A DNA stretch of 64,000 bases from Pseudomonas extremorientalis (GTDB lineage: Bacteria > Pseudomonadota > Gammaproteobacteria > Pseudomonadales > Pseudomonadaceae), in contig NZ_MDGK01000011.1 in NCBI RefSeq assembly GCF_001870465.1, positions 62,001 to 126,000 on the forward strand. The letters run 5' to 3'. Each line of letters starts with the position of its first letter. Within the stretch, counting starts at the first letter, position 1. A program made the translations under genes and the position numbers. Below the pieces are notes generated by a model that did not search any database, was not told where the DNA came from, and saw only the letters and a program-made list of their open reading frames with translations. Shown here piece by piece: positions 9,694 to 18,355 of this stretch.

Positions 9694-10573
9694 CCCTTTG
9701 CACGCGGGGCCACCACCAGCCCCGCTGCAACCCGGCAGCCGCCAGTAGAATTGCCGCCACCCCGAACCATTGCAGCCAGCCCAGGCGATGCCCGAAGGCG
9801 AACCAATCGACGAAGATCGCCGCAATCGGGTAGATAAACGACAGCGCACCGGTCAGGGCTGTCGGCAGTTTCTGGATTGCGCCATACAACAACACATACA
9901 TCACGCCGGTGTGCACCACGCCGAGTGTCACCAGTGCGCCCCACGCGCTGGTTGTGGCCGGCAAGCTATTCCATGGCACCAGCGGCGCCAGTAACAACGC
10001 GCCGGTGGTTACCTGGATCAACGCCATCAAATGTGGCGGCACTGCTTTCAGACGTTTGATGATCAGCGCGGCAATCGCGTACAGCAACGCCGCGCCGAGT
10101 GCCAATGCGATGCCAGTCAGGTAATCGTCGCCGGTCGGTTGATCGCCATGGGCGGTGACAATCGCCAACATGCCCAGGAACGCCACGCTCAGCCAGGCGA
10201 GTTTCTGCACGGTGATCTTTTCACCTAGAAACACGGCCGCCAGCATCACCAGCATGAACGGCTGCACGTTATACACCGCCGTGCTGATGGCAATCGACGC
10301 GCGGGAATAGGATTCGAACAGCAGTAACCAGTTGCCGACAATCGCCACGCCACTGAGCATCGCCAGGCCGAGCCTGGTCCAACTGAGCAGGTCCAGGCGC
10401 AAATACCCCAGCAGTGCGCACACCACCAACAACGTCAGCCCGCCGATCACACAGCGCCAGAACACCACTTCGATCACCGATACGCCGGAGACCAGGACAA
10501 ACCAGCCAATGGTGCCCGAAATCAGCATGGCGGCAACCATTTCCCACGACCCGCGACGGATGGATGTATCCAT
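9671..10573 (-). CDS. EamA/DMT-family transporter
   Basis: 300 residues with about ten hydrophobic segments in two repeated halves, the EamA layout of the drug/metabolite transporter superfamily. A conserved NVQPFMLVMLAAVFLGEK motif ends the first half and the matching GALSFIYPIAAIFVDWFAFG ends the second. Such proteins export amino acids or small metabolites; the substrate is unknown. It is divergent from an Lrp/AsnC regulator, a frequent arrangement for amino-acid exporters, so Lrp-type control is likely. The last 23 bases overlap rlhA tail to tail. Confidence 0.88.
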   Translation of the reverse strand: MDTSIRRGSWEMVAAMLISGTIGWFVLVSGVSVIEVVFWRCVIGGLTLLVVCALLGYLRLDLLSWTRLGLAMLSGVAIVGNWLLLFESYSRASIAISTAVYNVQPFMLVMLAAVFLGEKITVQKLAWLSVAFLGMLAIVTAHGDQPTGDDYLTGIALALGAALLYAIAALIIKRLKAVPPHLMALIQVTTGALLLAPLVPWNSLPATTSAWGALVTLGVVHTGVMYVLLYGAIQKLPTALTGALSFIYPIAAIFVDWFAFGHRLGWLQWFGVAAILLAAAGLQRGWWWPRVQRVSACPGK

Positions 10574-10682
10574 GATTGAAGCTCCTCAAGTGAGGCTCAA
10601 TTATGGCAATCTGGTCGAGACCGGCTCCAGCGACTAAAAAAGGCAAAAGCCTTGAGTTGCCTTTACTTATTAGGCGGACACC

Positions 10683-11123
10683 ATGATTGACACCATTGAC
10701 CAGCAACTGATCGCTGCTTTAATGGACGACTCGCGTCTGTCCCTCAAGGCCTTGGCCGGGATTACCGGGCTGTCTTCGCCGAGCGTCGGCGAACGCCTGC
10801 GGCGTCTCGAAGAGCGCGGCGTGCTGACCCACTACACCGTCGACATCGACCCCAGGCACTTCGGCTACCTGCTGCAGGCCATCGTGCGCATCCGCCCCTT
10901 GCCCGGCAAATTGCATGAGGTGGAGCGGCAGATCCAGGCGATCCCCGAGTTTACCGAGTGTGACAAGGTGACTGGGGAGGATTGCTTCATCGCACGCCTG
11001 CATGTGCGCACCATGGATCACCTGGACAGCCTGCTTGACCGGCTCAACGCCTACGCGGAAACCAACACGGCCATTGTCAAGAAAACCCCGGTGAAACGGC
11101 GTCTGCCGCCCTTGGGCGACTAG
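10683..11123 (+). CDS. Lrp/AsnC-family transcriptional regulator
   Basis: 146 residues. An N-terminal winged helix-turn-helix (IDQQLIAALMDDSRLSLKAL, then SSPSVGERLRRLEERGVL) is followed by the RAM ligand-binding domain (about residues 65-140, with TGEDCFIARLHVRTMDHLDSLLD). These regulators form octamers that respond to amino acids. The gene diverges from the EamA exporter with about 109 bases between them, so it probably controls that exporter. It is followed by a REP-rich stretch. Confidence 0.88.
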   Translation: MIDTIDQQLIAALMDDSRLSLKALAGITGLSSPSVGERLRRLEERGVLTHYTVDIDPRHFGYLLQAIVRIRPLPGKLHEVERQIQAIPEFTECDKVTGEDCFIARLHVRTMDHLDSLLDRLNAYAETNTAIVKKTPVKRRLPPLGD

Positions 11124-11151
11124 CGGCAGTAGCTTGTTGTGGGTCCTGGTG

Positions 11152-11205
11152 TGGTGAGCGAGCTTGTTATGGTGAGCGGGCTTGTTGTGGCGAGCGGGCT
11201 TGCCC
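11152..11205. repeat. Three degenerate 18-bp tandem units (REP half-sites) left of the RAYT
   Basis: Units TGGTGAGCGAGCTTGTTA, TGGTGAGCGGGCTTGTTG and TGGCGAGCGGGCTTGCCC follow each other without gaps. The last is the start of the left REP doublet, so the array looks like serial duplication of the outer REP arm. A similar degenerate half-unit (ACAAGCCCGCTCACTAC) lies at the right flank near 12049-12065. Confidence 0.75.
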
Positions 11206-11305
11206 CGCGTTGGGCTGCGAAGCGGCCCCAAATTCTGGAGAAGCGCGGTGATGCTGAAAGGGGCCGCTTCGCGCCCCAACGCGGGGCAAGCCCGCTCGCC
11301 ACAAC
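11184..11305. repeat. Left REP doublet (large inverted repeat)
   Basis: Two arms of about 46 bases, GTTGTGGCGAGCGGGCTTGC...AGCGGCCCC and its near-exact reverse complement, surround a loop of about 30 bases. The outer parts match completely; the inner parts differ at one spot (GGGCTGCGAAGC against GGGGCGCGAAGC). The GGGGCG-type arm faces the transposase gene. This is the architecture of paired REPs (BIME-like) in pseudomonads. Confidence 0.9.
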
Positions 11306-11423
11306 AAGTGCCATTATCAACGCTTGGTGTAATCGGGGTAACACCAGGACACTGAAATCAACATGGCTAAGCCGCACCCAGTGCTAGCGTGAAAAGGCCA
11401 AATCCACTCAAAGGAGCAACGGA

Positions 11424-11882
11424 TTGCCCCGTCAGCCCAACTCTCATTTGTTACGCCGTGGTCGATATTCGGAAACCGGCCGTGCTTACCTGGTGACCGC
11501 TGTGGTCCATCAACGCCAGCCCTTGTTCAGGGAGTTCCGGTTGGGGCGGTTACTGGTCGCCGAGTTCAAGCGACTTCATGATGCCGGCTTAGTGAACTCC
11601 CTAGCCTGGGTCGTCATGCCAGACCACTTCCACTGGTTGTTTGACCTTAACCATTCGACGCTTCCCGATGTGATGCGACAAACCAAGTCGCGCAGCACCT
11701 TGAGCATTAATAGAGCCCGTTGCAGTCGGGAAAGATTTTGGCAGCGTGGTTATCACGACCGGGCGGTGCGGGCTGAGGACGATATTCGGAAAATGGCGCG
11801 CTATATCATCGCCAACCCCTTGCGAGCCGGGTTGGTCGAGCACATTGGAGACTATCCACTGTGGGATGCTGCCTGGTTATGA
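11424..11882 (+). mobile_element. REP-associated tyrosine transposase (RAYT)
   Basis: 152 residues of the TnpA_REP/Y1 transposase family. The HUH-like metal site is seen in VVMPDHFHWLF and the nucleophile Tyr in RKMARYIIANPLRAGLV. Family members bind REP hairpins and nick or rejoin single-stranded DNA; they are thought to spread REP sequences. The start is TTG at 11424 with AGGAG 7 bases upstream; no ATG suits the conserved N-terminus (RRGRYSETGRAYLVTAVV). The gene is full length and intact and sits between two REP doublets of opposite orientation, the classic REPtron. The stop codon abuts the right doublet (one base apart). Confidence 0.92.
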
Positions 11883-11883
11883 C

Positions 11884-12019
11884 GTGGCGAGCGGGCTTGC
11901 CCCGCGTTGGGGCGCGAAGCGGCCCCTTTTAGCATCACCGCGTTTCTACAGGAAAACCATGGCGCCTGGGTTTGGGGCTGCTTCGCAGCCCAACGCGGGG
12001 CAAGCCCGCTCGCCACAAC
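11884..12019. repeat. Right REP doublet, mirror image of the left one
   Basis: Same arms as the left doublet (GTGGCGAGCGGGCTTGCCCC... and its reverse complement), with a longer loop. The loop begins TTTTAGCATCACCGCG, which is close to the reverse complement of the left loop. The GGGGCG-type arm again faces the transposase, so the two doublets form an inverted pair around the gene. Confidence 0.9.
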
Positions 12020-12071
12020 AGGCCAGTTCACCAAAACAGGCCACCCAGACAAGCCCGCTCACTACAGAAGG

Positions 12072-13532
12072 CTACTCGTGAAGGGCCTTGGCCGCGCTCA
12101 GCAAACCTTGAAACTTGCGATATCGCGCCTCCAATACGGGCTGCGGCATAAGGTCTGGCCTGTACCGGGCCTTGACCGGCATCCCCGCCGCGAGCAATTG
12201 CGCGCCTTGCCCTATCGCCACAAACCCCAGCTTCGCCGCACCGATACACGCGCTCAATTCGCTGCCGTGCAGGGTGAAGATGTCCCGTTGCAGGATGTTG
12301 GCCAGCAACCGCGCCCAGTACTCACTGCGCGCACCACCACCCACCAACGCGCAGGCGCCCACGTCGGCCCCCGCTGATTGCACCGCGCGCAACGCATCCA
12401 GCAACCCGAACCCCACGCCTTCCATCACCGCATAACCGAGCATCGCCGGCGTGCAGTCATGGCCCAGGCCCATGAAGCCACCGCGCAGCAGCGGGTCGTT
12501 ATGCGGGGTGCGTTCACCGGCCAGGTACGGTAGGAACAACGGCGTGTCGAGCGGCACTGGCTGCTCGATCGGCAGTTGTGCCTGCACCTGGTCCAGCAAG
12601 GTTTGTTCATCCGTCGTTCCCGTGAGGCGTGTGACCCAGCGCAGGCAACTGGCGCCGGCCAGCATGGCGCCCATGGTGTACCAGCGATCAGGCAGCGCAT
12701 GGCAGAAGCTGTGCACGGCACTCGCGGGATCACCGGCCGCGTGATCGGTAATCGCGACAATGGCAGCGCTGGTACCGAGGGTGATGAAGCCATCGCCGGC
12801 ATTGATCGCCCCGATCCCCACGGCCGCTACCGGGTTGTCACCCCCGCCACCGGCAATCACCACCGAGGCAGACAAGCCCAGCCCCTGCGCCGTCAACACA
12901 GCACTTGCGGCGCCGCCCTCGACCAGTCTTGGCATCTGCTCCGGCGACAGGCCCGTCGCCCGCAGCATCGGCGCGAACCACTCACGCCGCGCCACCTCCA
13001 GCCACAACGTCCCCGCTGCATCGGACATCTCGCTGATGCGCTCGCCACTCAGACGCAAGCGCAGGTAATCCTTGGGCGACAGCACACAATCAATGGCCTT
13101 GAACACCTCGGGCTCATGGCGTTGCAGCCACAGCAGCTTCGGCGCCGTCAGCCCGGCCATGGGCAGGCTGCCGGTGATGTCGGCAAACGCCGGGCCCAAC
13201 TCATCGGCCTCGGCGACGGCGCGGGAGTCGTCCCACAAGATCGCCGGATACAACACACGGTTGTCCTTGCCCAGCAACACCGCGCCGTGCATCTGCCCGG
13301 ACAGGCCGATACAGGCCACGCGCGAAAACGCTTCATGTACACGCAACTGTGCCAGCGCCTGCAAACACGCCTGCCACCAGTCTTCTGGCGCCTGCTCGGA
13401 CCAGCCGCTATGGCGCCGCGACACACTCAAGCGCACGCCGGTATGGGCCAGCACCGTGCCGTCGAGGTCCATGAGGATGGCCTTGAGTTCCGAGGTGCCG
13501 AGGTCGATGCCGAGGGAAACGGGACTGCTCAT
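12072..13532 (-). CDS. xylB: Xylulokinase-type FGGY carbohydrate kinase
   Basis: 486 residues, FGGY family. The N-terminal ATPase fold begins SLGIDLGTSELKAILMDLDG; IGLSGQMHGAVLL is the xylulokinase-type substrate loop; the C-terminal domain has FLPYLAGERTPHNDP and CALVGGGARSEYWARLLA. It phosphorylates a ketopentose or related sugar, most likely D-xylulose, with ATP. The ATG at 13532 lies 7 bases after the LacI stop, so it is the last gene of a five-gene operon. No isomerase or polyol dehydrogenase is in the cluster, so the imported compound must be converted elsewhere or be a direct kinase substrate. The RAYT island lies just beyond its 3' end. Confidence 0.87.
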   Translation of the reverse strand: MSSPVSLGIDLGTSELKAILMDLDGTVLAHTGVRLSVSRRHSGWSEQAPEDWWQACLQALAQLRVHEAFSRVACIGLSGQMHGAVLLGKDNRVLYPAILWDDSRAVAEADELGPAFADITGSLPMAGLTAPKLLWLQRHEPEVFKAIDCVLSPKDYLRLRLSGERISEMSDAAGTLWLEVARREWFAPMLRATGLSPEQMPRLVEGGAASAVLTAQGLGLSASVVIAGGGGDNPVAAVGIGAINAGDGFITLGTSAAIVAITDHAAGDPASAVHSFCHALPDRWYTMGAMLAGASCLRWVTRLTGTTDEQTLLDQVQAQLPIEQPVPLDTPLFLPYLAGERTPHNDPLLRGGFMGLGHDCTPAMLGYAVMEGVGFGLLDALRAVQSAGADVGACALVGGGARSEYWARLLANILQRDIFTLHGSELSACIGAAKLGFVAIGQGAQLLAAGMPVKARYRPDLMPQPVLEARYRKFQGLLSAAKALHE

Positions 13533-13539
13533 AAGGGGG

Positions 13540-14541
13540 TCATTCCAATCCATTACAGCCACATGAATTACGCCATTGCAGGGTCGGCGCCAGGCGCACG
13601 CTGTGAGTGGGGGCGTCGGGCGACGCCATGCGCTGCAACAGCAGGTTCACTGCCTGCGTGCCCAGTGCCTGGACCGGCTGCGCGATCAGGGTCAGGCGCG
13701 GCACGAAGAAATCCGCCCAATCGAAATCATCAAAACCCACCAGGGCCATCTGCGCCGGTACGTCGATCTGCGCATCACGCAGGGCCTGCATGGCGCCAAG
13801 GGTCATCAGGTTATTGCCGGCCATGATCGCCGTGGGTGGCTCCGCCAGGCCCAGCAACTGCACCGTCGCCTGACGCGCTGGCTCGGTGTTGGAGCCGCCA
13901 TTGACCAACAAGTGCGGATCGAACGCCAGCCCCGCCCCTTGCAGTGCCGCACGGTACCCGGCAACCCGCTCATCGGTGGTGCTGAACCCCTCACGCCCGG
14001 CGATAAAGCCGATGCGCCGGTGCCCGTGTTTGATCAAGTGGGTAACCAAGGCCTGGGTAGACTGCGTGTTCTCCACCCCGACCTGGTCGAATTGCTCGCT
14101 CATCATGCGGTCCACCAATACCGCCGGGATTTCGTTGGCCCGCAGATACTCCAGGGCCTTGGAGCCATTCGAGGGCGCCAGCACAATGCCGTCCACCCGC
14201 CGATGGTGCAATGCCGTGACGACCCGCAGTTCGTGTTCCGGGTCGTCGTGGGTATCGACAAACAGCATCATGTAGCCGTGCCTGGCGCACTCGGTTTCAA
14301 TCGCGTGCACGGTTTCGCTGAAATAATGGTTGGACAGCGCGGAGATCGCCACGCCAATCGTGCTGGTGCTCGACCGCGCCAGCGAACGCGCCAGGGTGTT
14401 GGGGATGTAACCCAGCGCCTGGATCGCTTGCTGCACCGCGTGCACCGTTGCAGGACTGACCTTGCGGGTGCCGTTCAACACATGGGACACCGTCGACGTC
14501 GACACCCCCGCCCTGCTTGCCACGTCATCCATGGTGACCAC
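13540..14541 (-). CDS. LacI-family transcriptional regulator of the sugar operon
   Basis: 333 residues. The N-terminal helix-turn-helix and hinge are textbook LacI: MDDVASRAGVSTSTVSHVLN followed by LGYIPNTLARSLA. The C-terminal domain is a periplasmic-binding-protein fold (IGVAISALSNHYFSE, VGVENTQSTQALVTHLIKHG, LVGFDDFDWAD) that binds a sugar effector. The start is GTG at 14541, with AGGAA placed well ahead; the ATG at 14532 is a weaker choice. It sits inside the operon between the binding protein and the kinase, and the palindrome at 18099-18114 is its likely operator. Confidence 0.9.
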   Translation of the reverse strand: MVTMDDVASRAGVSTSTVSHVLNGTRKVSPATVHAVQQAIQALGYIPNTLARSLARSSTSTIGVAISALSNHYFSETVHAIETECARHGYMMLFVDTHDDPEHELRVVTALHHRRVDGIVLAPSNGSKALEYLRANEIPAVLVDRMMSEQFDQVGVENTQSTQALVTHLIKHGHRRIGFIAGREGFSTTDERVAGYRAALQGAGLAFDPHLLVNGGSNTEPARQATVQLLGLAEPPTAIMAGNNLMTLGAMQALRDAQIDVPAQMALVGFDDFDWADFFVPRLTLIAQPVQALGTQAVNLLLQRMASPDAPTHSVRLAPTLQWRNSCGCNGLE

Positions 14542-14562
14542 GACGCCGTTCCTCTCAATGGA

Positions 14563-15495
14563 TCAATGTTTGCTCGACCAACCGCTGTACGTAGCGACGT
14601 TGTCACGGGTGATCAGTTTTGGCGTGAGCAGGGTAACCGCTTCGGCCGGGGCTTTGTCATTGAGAATATCGTTGCCCACGTTGACGGCGGTCTGCGCCAT
14701 GGCCCAAGGGTCCTGGCTGGCCGACGCCTGAATCTGTGTGTCGGTTTTCAGCGCGTTCTCGATATCCGGCGCACCGTCCACCGAGGTAATAATGATGCCG
14801 CTGCGCTTGAGCTGTTTGGCCGCCAGGTCGCTGCCGATGGCTTGCGGGTCGTTGATCGCGAACAGACCGTCGATTTTCGGGAAGCGCGTGAGATAACCCT
14901 GCATCACGTTCAGGCCGCCTTCGCGGGAGCCTTTGCCGTCCTGGTCATCGGACAGCACCTTTATCTGCGGCGCGGCGGCCAGTGCGGCCTTGCAACCCTT
15001 GACGCGATCGGTCACGGCGGTGACCTGCGGACCGTTCTGGATGATCACATTGCCCTTGCCGGAGAGCTTGTCCACCAGGTACTGGCAGGCCAGCTTGCCG
15101 GCTTCGACGTTGTCGGTCTGCACCGTGGCGTTCACCCCTTTCGCGTCCACATCCACGGCCACCACAACGATGCCTGCATCGCGGGCTTTCTTGATCGCCG
15201 AGGCCATGGCGGACGGGTCGACGGCGTTGATCAGGATCAGGTCGACCTTGGACGAGATGAAGTTGTCGATCTGCGAAAACTGCTTGCTCAGGTCATAGTC
15301 GGCCGACACCGAGGTGACCTTGACGTTGGGGTTCAGCTCCTTGGCCCGGGCGGTTGCGCCATCGGCCAGGGTCACGAAATACGGGTTGCCCAGCGAGCCC
15401 ATGCTGATGCCGAGGGCCTTCAACTCGCGGGCTTCGACGGCTTGGGACATCAGGGCAGCCAAGGCAATGACCGGAAAGATACGTTTGAGGTTCAT
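14563..15495 (-). CDS. Sugar ABC transporter periplasmic binding protein (RbsB-like)
   Basis: 310 residues with a Sec signal peptide (cleaved near VEA at about residue 22). The fold is that of ribose/galactose-type binding proteins: SMGSLGNPYFVTLADGA, DLILINAVDPSAMASAIKKA, VVAVDVDAKG, GLFAINDPQAIGSDLAAKQ. It delivers a monosaccharide or polyol to the CUT2 transporter made by the next-upstream genes. Specificity cannot be read from sequence; the kinase downstream suggests a pentose or pentitol. It is the third gene of the operon, 34 bases after the permease. Confidence 0.9.
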   Translation of the reverse strand: MNLKRIFPVIALAALMSQAVEARELKALGISMGSLGNPYFVTLADGATARAKELNPNVKVTSVSADYDLSKQFSQIDNFISSKVDLILINAVDPSAMASAIKKARDAGIVVVAVDVDAKGVNATVQTDNVEAGKLACQYLVDKLSGKGNVIIQNGPQVTAVTDRVKGCKAALAAAPQIKVLSDDQDGKGSREGGLNVMQGYLTRFPKIDGLFAINDPQAIGSDLAAKQLKRSGIIITSVDGAPDIENALKTDTQIQASASQDPWAMAQTAVNVGNDILNDKAPAEAVTLLTPKLITRDNVATYSGWSSKH

Positions 15496-15529
15496 AGGGG
15501 TCTCTCTTGTGATTGTTGTTGGAGTGAGT

Positions 15530-16507
15530 TCAGGTCCGTGCGCCGGACTGGCGATAACGATCCAGCGCCACCGCGCCGATGATCACGATGCCCTTGATGA
15601 TGTACTGCCAGATGTCCGAGACGCCCAGCAGCACCAGGCCGTTGGTGAGTACCGCGATGATCAGCGCGCCGATCAGCGTGCCGCCGATGGTGCCGACACC
15701 GCCGGTAAAGCTGGTGCCGCCGAGGATCACCGCGGCAATCGCATCCAGCTCGTAGGATTGCCCCAGTTGCAGGCCATTGGCAGCGAACAGGCGCGACGCG
15801 CTCATCACCGCGCCCAGCCCGGCCAACGCGCCGGACATGGCGTAGACGAACAGCAGCACCTTCCACACCTTGATCCCGGACAGCCGCGCCGCTTCCGGGT
15901 TGCCGCCCACCGAGTAGATCTGTACGCCCATCACGGTGCGGCGCAGGATGAACCACGACAACGCCACCACTGCCACGGCGATTACCACCAGCCATGGCAC
16001 CCCGAGGATCGAGTCGTTGCCGATAAAGGCAAACGGCAGGTCCGGGTTGAACACGGTCTTGTCGTCCGCCAATAGCCGGGCCAGGCCGCGCATGGCCGTG
16101 AGTGCACCGAGGGTGACGATAAACGGCGGCAGGCGCATAAAGGCGATCAAGCCGCCATTGACCAGGCCCAGCAACAACCCGAAGCCGATACCGGCGGCAA
16201 TCCCGAACATGCCGAATTGCGGCGACATCGACGCCTGCAACGCCACCACCGCCGATGCGGCGAGGATCGCGCCCACCGACAGGTCGATGCCCGCCGTGAG
16301 GATCACAAAGGTCATGCCCGCCGCCAGCACCACGTTCACCGACGCCTGCTGGGTGATGATCGACAGGTTCTGTACCGTCAGGAAGTTCTCGCTGGCCAGG
16401 GCAAAGCCCACCAGCAGCAGGATCAGCACCGGCAACATGCCGACCGTGCGCATCAGCTCGCGGGCGCGCTCTGCCTTACCGGTTGTTGCGATATTCAATT
16501 CAGCCAT
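15530..16507 (-). CDS. Sugar ABC transporter permease (RbsC-like)
   Basis: 325 residues and about nine hydrophobic segments. The family motif appears in [20 protein letters not shown], with [25 protein letters not shown] and [20 protein letters not shown] further on. It forms the homodimeric channel of a CUT2 sugar importer. I chose the ATG at 16507; it overlaps the end of the ATPase gene by 8 bases (ATGGCTGA), so the two are translationally coupled. An in-frame start 12 codons upstream would lie inside the ATPase gene and is unlikely. Confidence 0.9.
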   Translation of the reverse strand: MAELNIATTGKAERARELMRTVGMLPVLILLLVGFALASENFLTVQNLSIITQQASVNVVLAAGMTFVILTAGIDLSVGAILAASAVVALQASMSPQFGMFGIAAGIGFGLLLGLVNGGLIAFMRLPPFIVTLGALTAMRGLARLLADDKTVFNPDLPFAFIGNDSILGVPWLVVIAVAVVALSWFILRRTVMGVQIYSVGGNPEAARLSGIKVWKVLLFVYAMSGALAGLGAVMSASRLFAANGLQLGQSYELDAIAAVILGGTSFTGGVGTIGGTLIGALIIAVLTNGLVLLGVSDIWQYIIKGIVIIGAVALDRYRQSGART

Positions 16508-18032
16508 GGGCCACCACCTGATCGCCACCGGTGGCGAGGTCAATAATACGTTCCTGGGAAATAGCGTCGCCGGAGGCGCCGCCGACTTCTGCGACCAACC
16601 GGCCTTCGCGCATGATCAGTACGCGGTCGCAGGTGCCGATGATTTCCGGCAGCTCGCTGGAGATCACCACGATGCCGACGCCGGCCTGGGCCAATTGGTT
16701 GATGATGCGGTAGATCTCGGACTTGGAGCCGATGTCGACGCCACGGGTGGGCTCATCGAGGATCAGCACGTGCGGCTTGACCTCCAGCAGCCGCGCCAGC
16801 AGCACCTTCTGTTGGTTGCCACCGGACAACGCACCGACATTGACCTTGCCCGACGCCACGCGAATCGACAGCGACTTGATCGCCTCGGTGGCGCGCTGCG
16901 CGGCATGGGCGCGATCAAGCACCCCGCCGGCATGGGCATCCGGCACGCAGGCGCAGACATTGATGTTGTCCGCCACGCTCATGTCCAGGAACAGGCCCTG
17001 GGCCTTGCGGTCTTCGGTGAGGTAAACGACGCCGGCGCGGATCGCATCCGCCGGGGTGCGCAACTGGGTGACGGTCTTGCCGACCACTTCCAGGGTGCCC
17101 GAGGTGCGTGGGTCGGCGCCGAAGATCAGGCGCGCCAGTTCGGTGCGCCCTGCCCCGACCAGCCCGGCGATGCCCAGCACTTCACCGGCGTGCAGGTCGA
17201 AACTGCACTGACGCACGCGCTTGCCATCGGCCATGTCGCGCACGCGCATCACCACGTTGCCGGGGTTATAGGCGGCGTGCTCCTTCTTGTAGAACCCTGA
17301 CAAGTCGCGACCCACCATCATCTTCACCAGCACTTCGGCCGACAGCGCCTCGCGGGTCAGTTCGCCGATGTACTGGCCGTCGCGCAGCACCGACACGCGG
17401 TCCGACAGCTCGTAGATCTCCGCCATGCGGTGGCTGATATAGATGATCGCCAGGCCCTGGTTGCGCAGCTGTTTGATCAGCGCGAACAGGCGGTCGGTCT
17501 CCCGGGATGACAGCGGCGTAGTCGGTTCGTCCATCACCAGGATCTTGGCGTGGGCGTGCAAGGCGCGGGCGATTTCTACCAATTGGCGCTCGGCAATCGA
17601 CAGGCTGCTGACCTGCGTGGCTGGAGTGAACTCCGCGCCCAGGCGTTGCAACACTTCGATGCACCCCGCCTGCATGCCCTTGCGGTCGATGGTCCAGCCG
17701 CTTCGCAGTTCACGGCCCAGGTAGATGTTCTCGGCCACGCTCAGGTTGGGGCAAAGGCTCAGTTCCTGGTAGATCACGGCGATGCCGAGGGCTTTGGCGG
17801 TGGCGGGGTCGAATGTGGGGATGGACTGGCCGGCGACGCGGATTTCACCGCCGGGGTCGGCTTGGTAGGCGCCGGAAAGGATCTTCATCAGCGTCGATTT
17901 GCCGGCGCCGTTCTCCCCCATCAAGGCGTGGATTTCGCCGGGGTAGACCTTCAGGCCGACATTCTTGAGCACGCGCAAACCGTTGAAGGTTTTGCTGATG
18001 CCCTGCATCTCGAGCAAGGGTTCAAGGCTCAT
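16500..18032 (-). CDS. Sugar ABC transporter ATPase, CUT2 type (RbsA-like)
   Basis: 510 residues with two fused nucleotide-binding domains, as in RbsA/MglA/XylG. The first has Walker [10 protein letters not shown], signature [15 protein letters not shown] and Walker B ILVMDEPT. The second has a degenerate Walker A (GLVGAGRTE), signature [15 protein letters not shown] and Walker [12 protein letters not shown]. It powers uptake of a monosaccharide or polyol. It is the first gene of the operon; the 16-bp palindrome lies 67 bases before its ATG. Confidence 0.92.
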   Translation of the reverse strand: MSLEPLLEMQGISKTFNGLRVLKNVGLKVYPGEIHALMGENGAGKSTLMKILSGAYQADPGGEIRVAGQSIPTFDPATAKALGIAVIYQELSLCPNLSVAENIYLGRELRSGWTIDRKGMQAGCIEVLQRLGAEFTPATQVSSLSIAERQLVEIARALHAHAKILVMDEPTTPLSSRETDRLFALIKQLRNQGLAIIYISHRMAEIYELSDRVSVLRDGQYIGELTREALSAEVLVKMMVGRDLSGFYKKEHAAYNPGNVVMRVRDMADGKRVRQCSFDLHAGEVLGIAGLVGAGRTELARLIFGADPRTSGTLEVVGKTVTQLRTPADAIRAGVVYLTEDRKAQGLFLDMSVADNINVCACVPDAHAGGVLDRAHAAQRATEAIKSLSIRVASGKVNVGALSGGNQQKVLLARLLEVKPHVLILDEPTRGVDIGSKSEIYRIINQLAQAGVGIVVISSELPEIIGTCDRVLIMREGRLVAEVGGASGDAISQERIIDLATGGDQVVAHG

Positions 18033-18098
18033 GGATGAGCTCCTGGTTTTATTATTTTTGTCGTCAGTGGGCCGACTCTAATGTAGAAACATTTCCTT

Positions 18099-18114
18099 AC
18101 GCAAGCGCTTGCGT
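18099..18114. promoter_or_regulatory. Perfect LacI/PurR-type operator palindrome
   Basis: ACGCAAGCGCTTGCGT is an exact 16-bp palindrome with the central CG typical of LacI-family operators. It lies upstream of the first sugar-operon gene, whose fourth gene is a LacI-type regulator, so autorepression and operon control are the natural reading. The rest of 18033-18355 is the divergent promoter region to the histidine kinase; I see nothing else definite in it. Confidence 0.8.
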
Positions 18115-18355
18115 CGATCATTTATCGACAGGTGAATCGTTTCATCCGTCATTAATCCGAAAAGTACCCAATTTCACCCAAGGGTATCCATTTGAAGTGA
18201 AACAGCCCGTAGCCCGCCATCAAAACGCCACAATCTCTGCTATTGTCCAAGGACCTCATCTCCTCCTCGTCGCCCCCCAGCGATCTTCTGCGAGCATGCT
18301 CTGCGCCATCGCCGCTTGACGATGGCGGGCCTGAACGTCACGGAACGCCAAAGCG

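Noticed and set aside
11124..12071. CRISPR array at the repeated region
   Set aside because: Repeats are palindromic REP doublets and contiguous 18-bp units without unique spacers; no cas genes are present.
12576..13826. 416-codon open frame opposite xylB
   Set aside because: Shadow of the kinase gene; composition biased and no recognisable domain.
13576..15582. 668-codon open frame on the plus strand
   Set aside because: Antisense to the LacI and binding-protein genes, Arg/His/Gln-rich, no ribosome binding site or motif.
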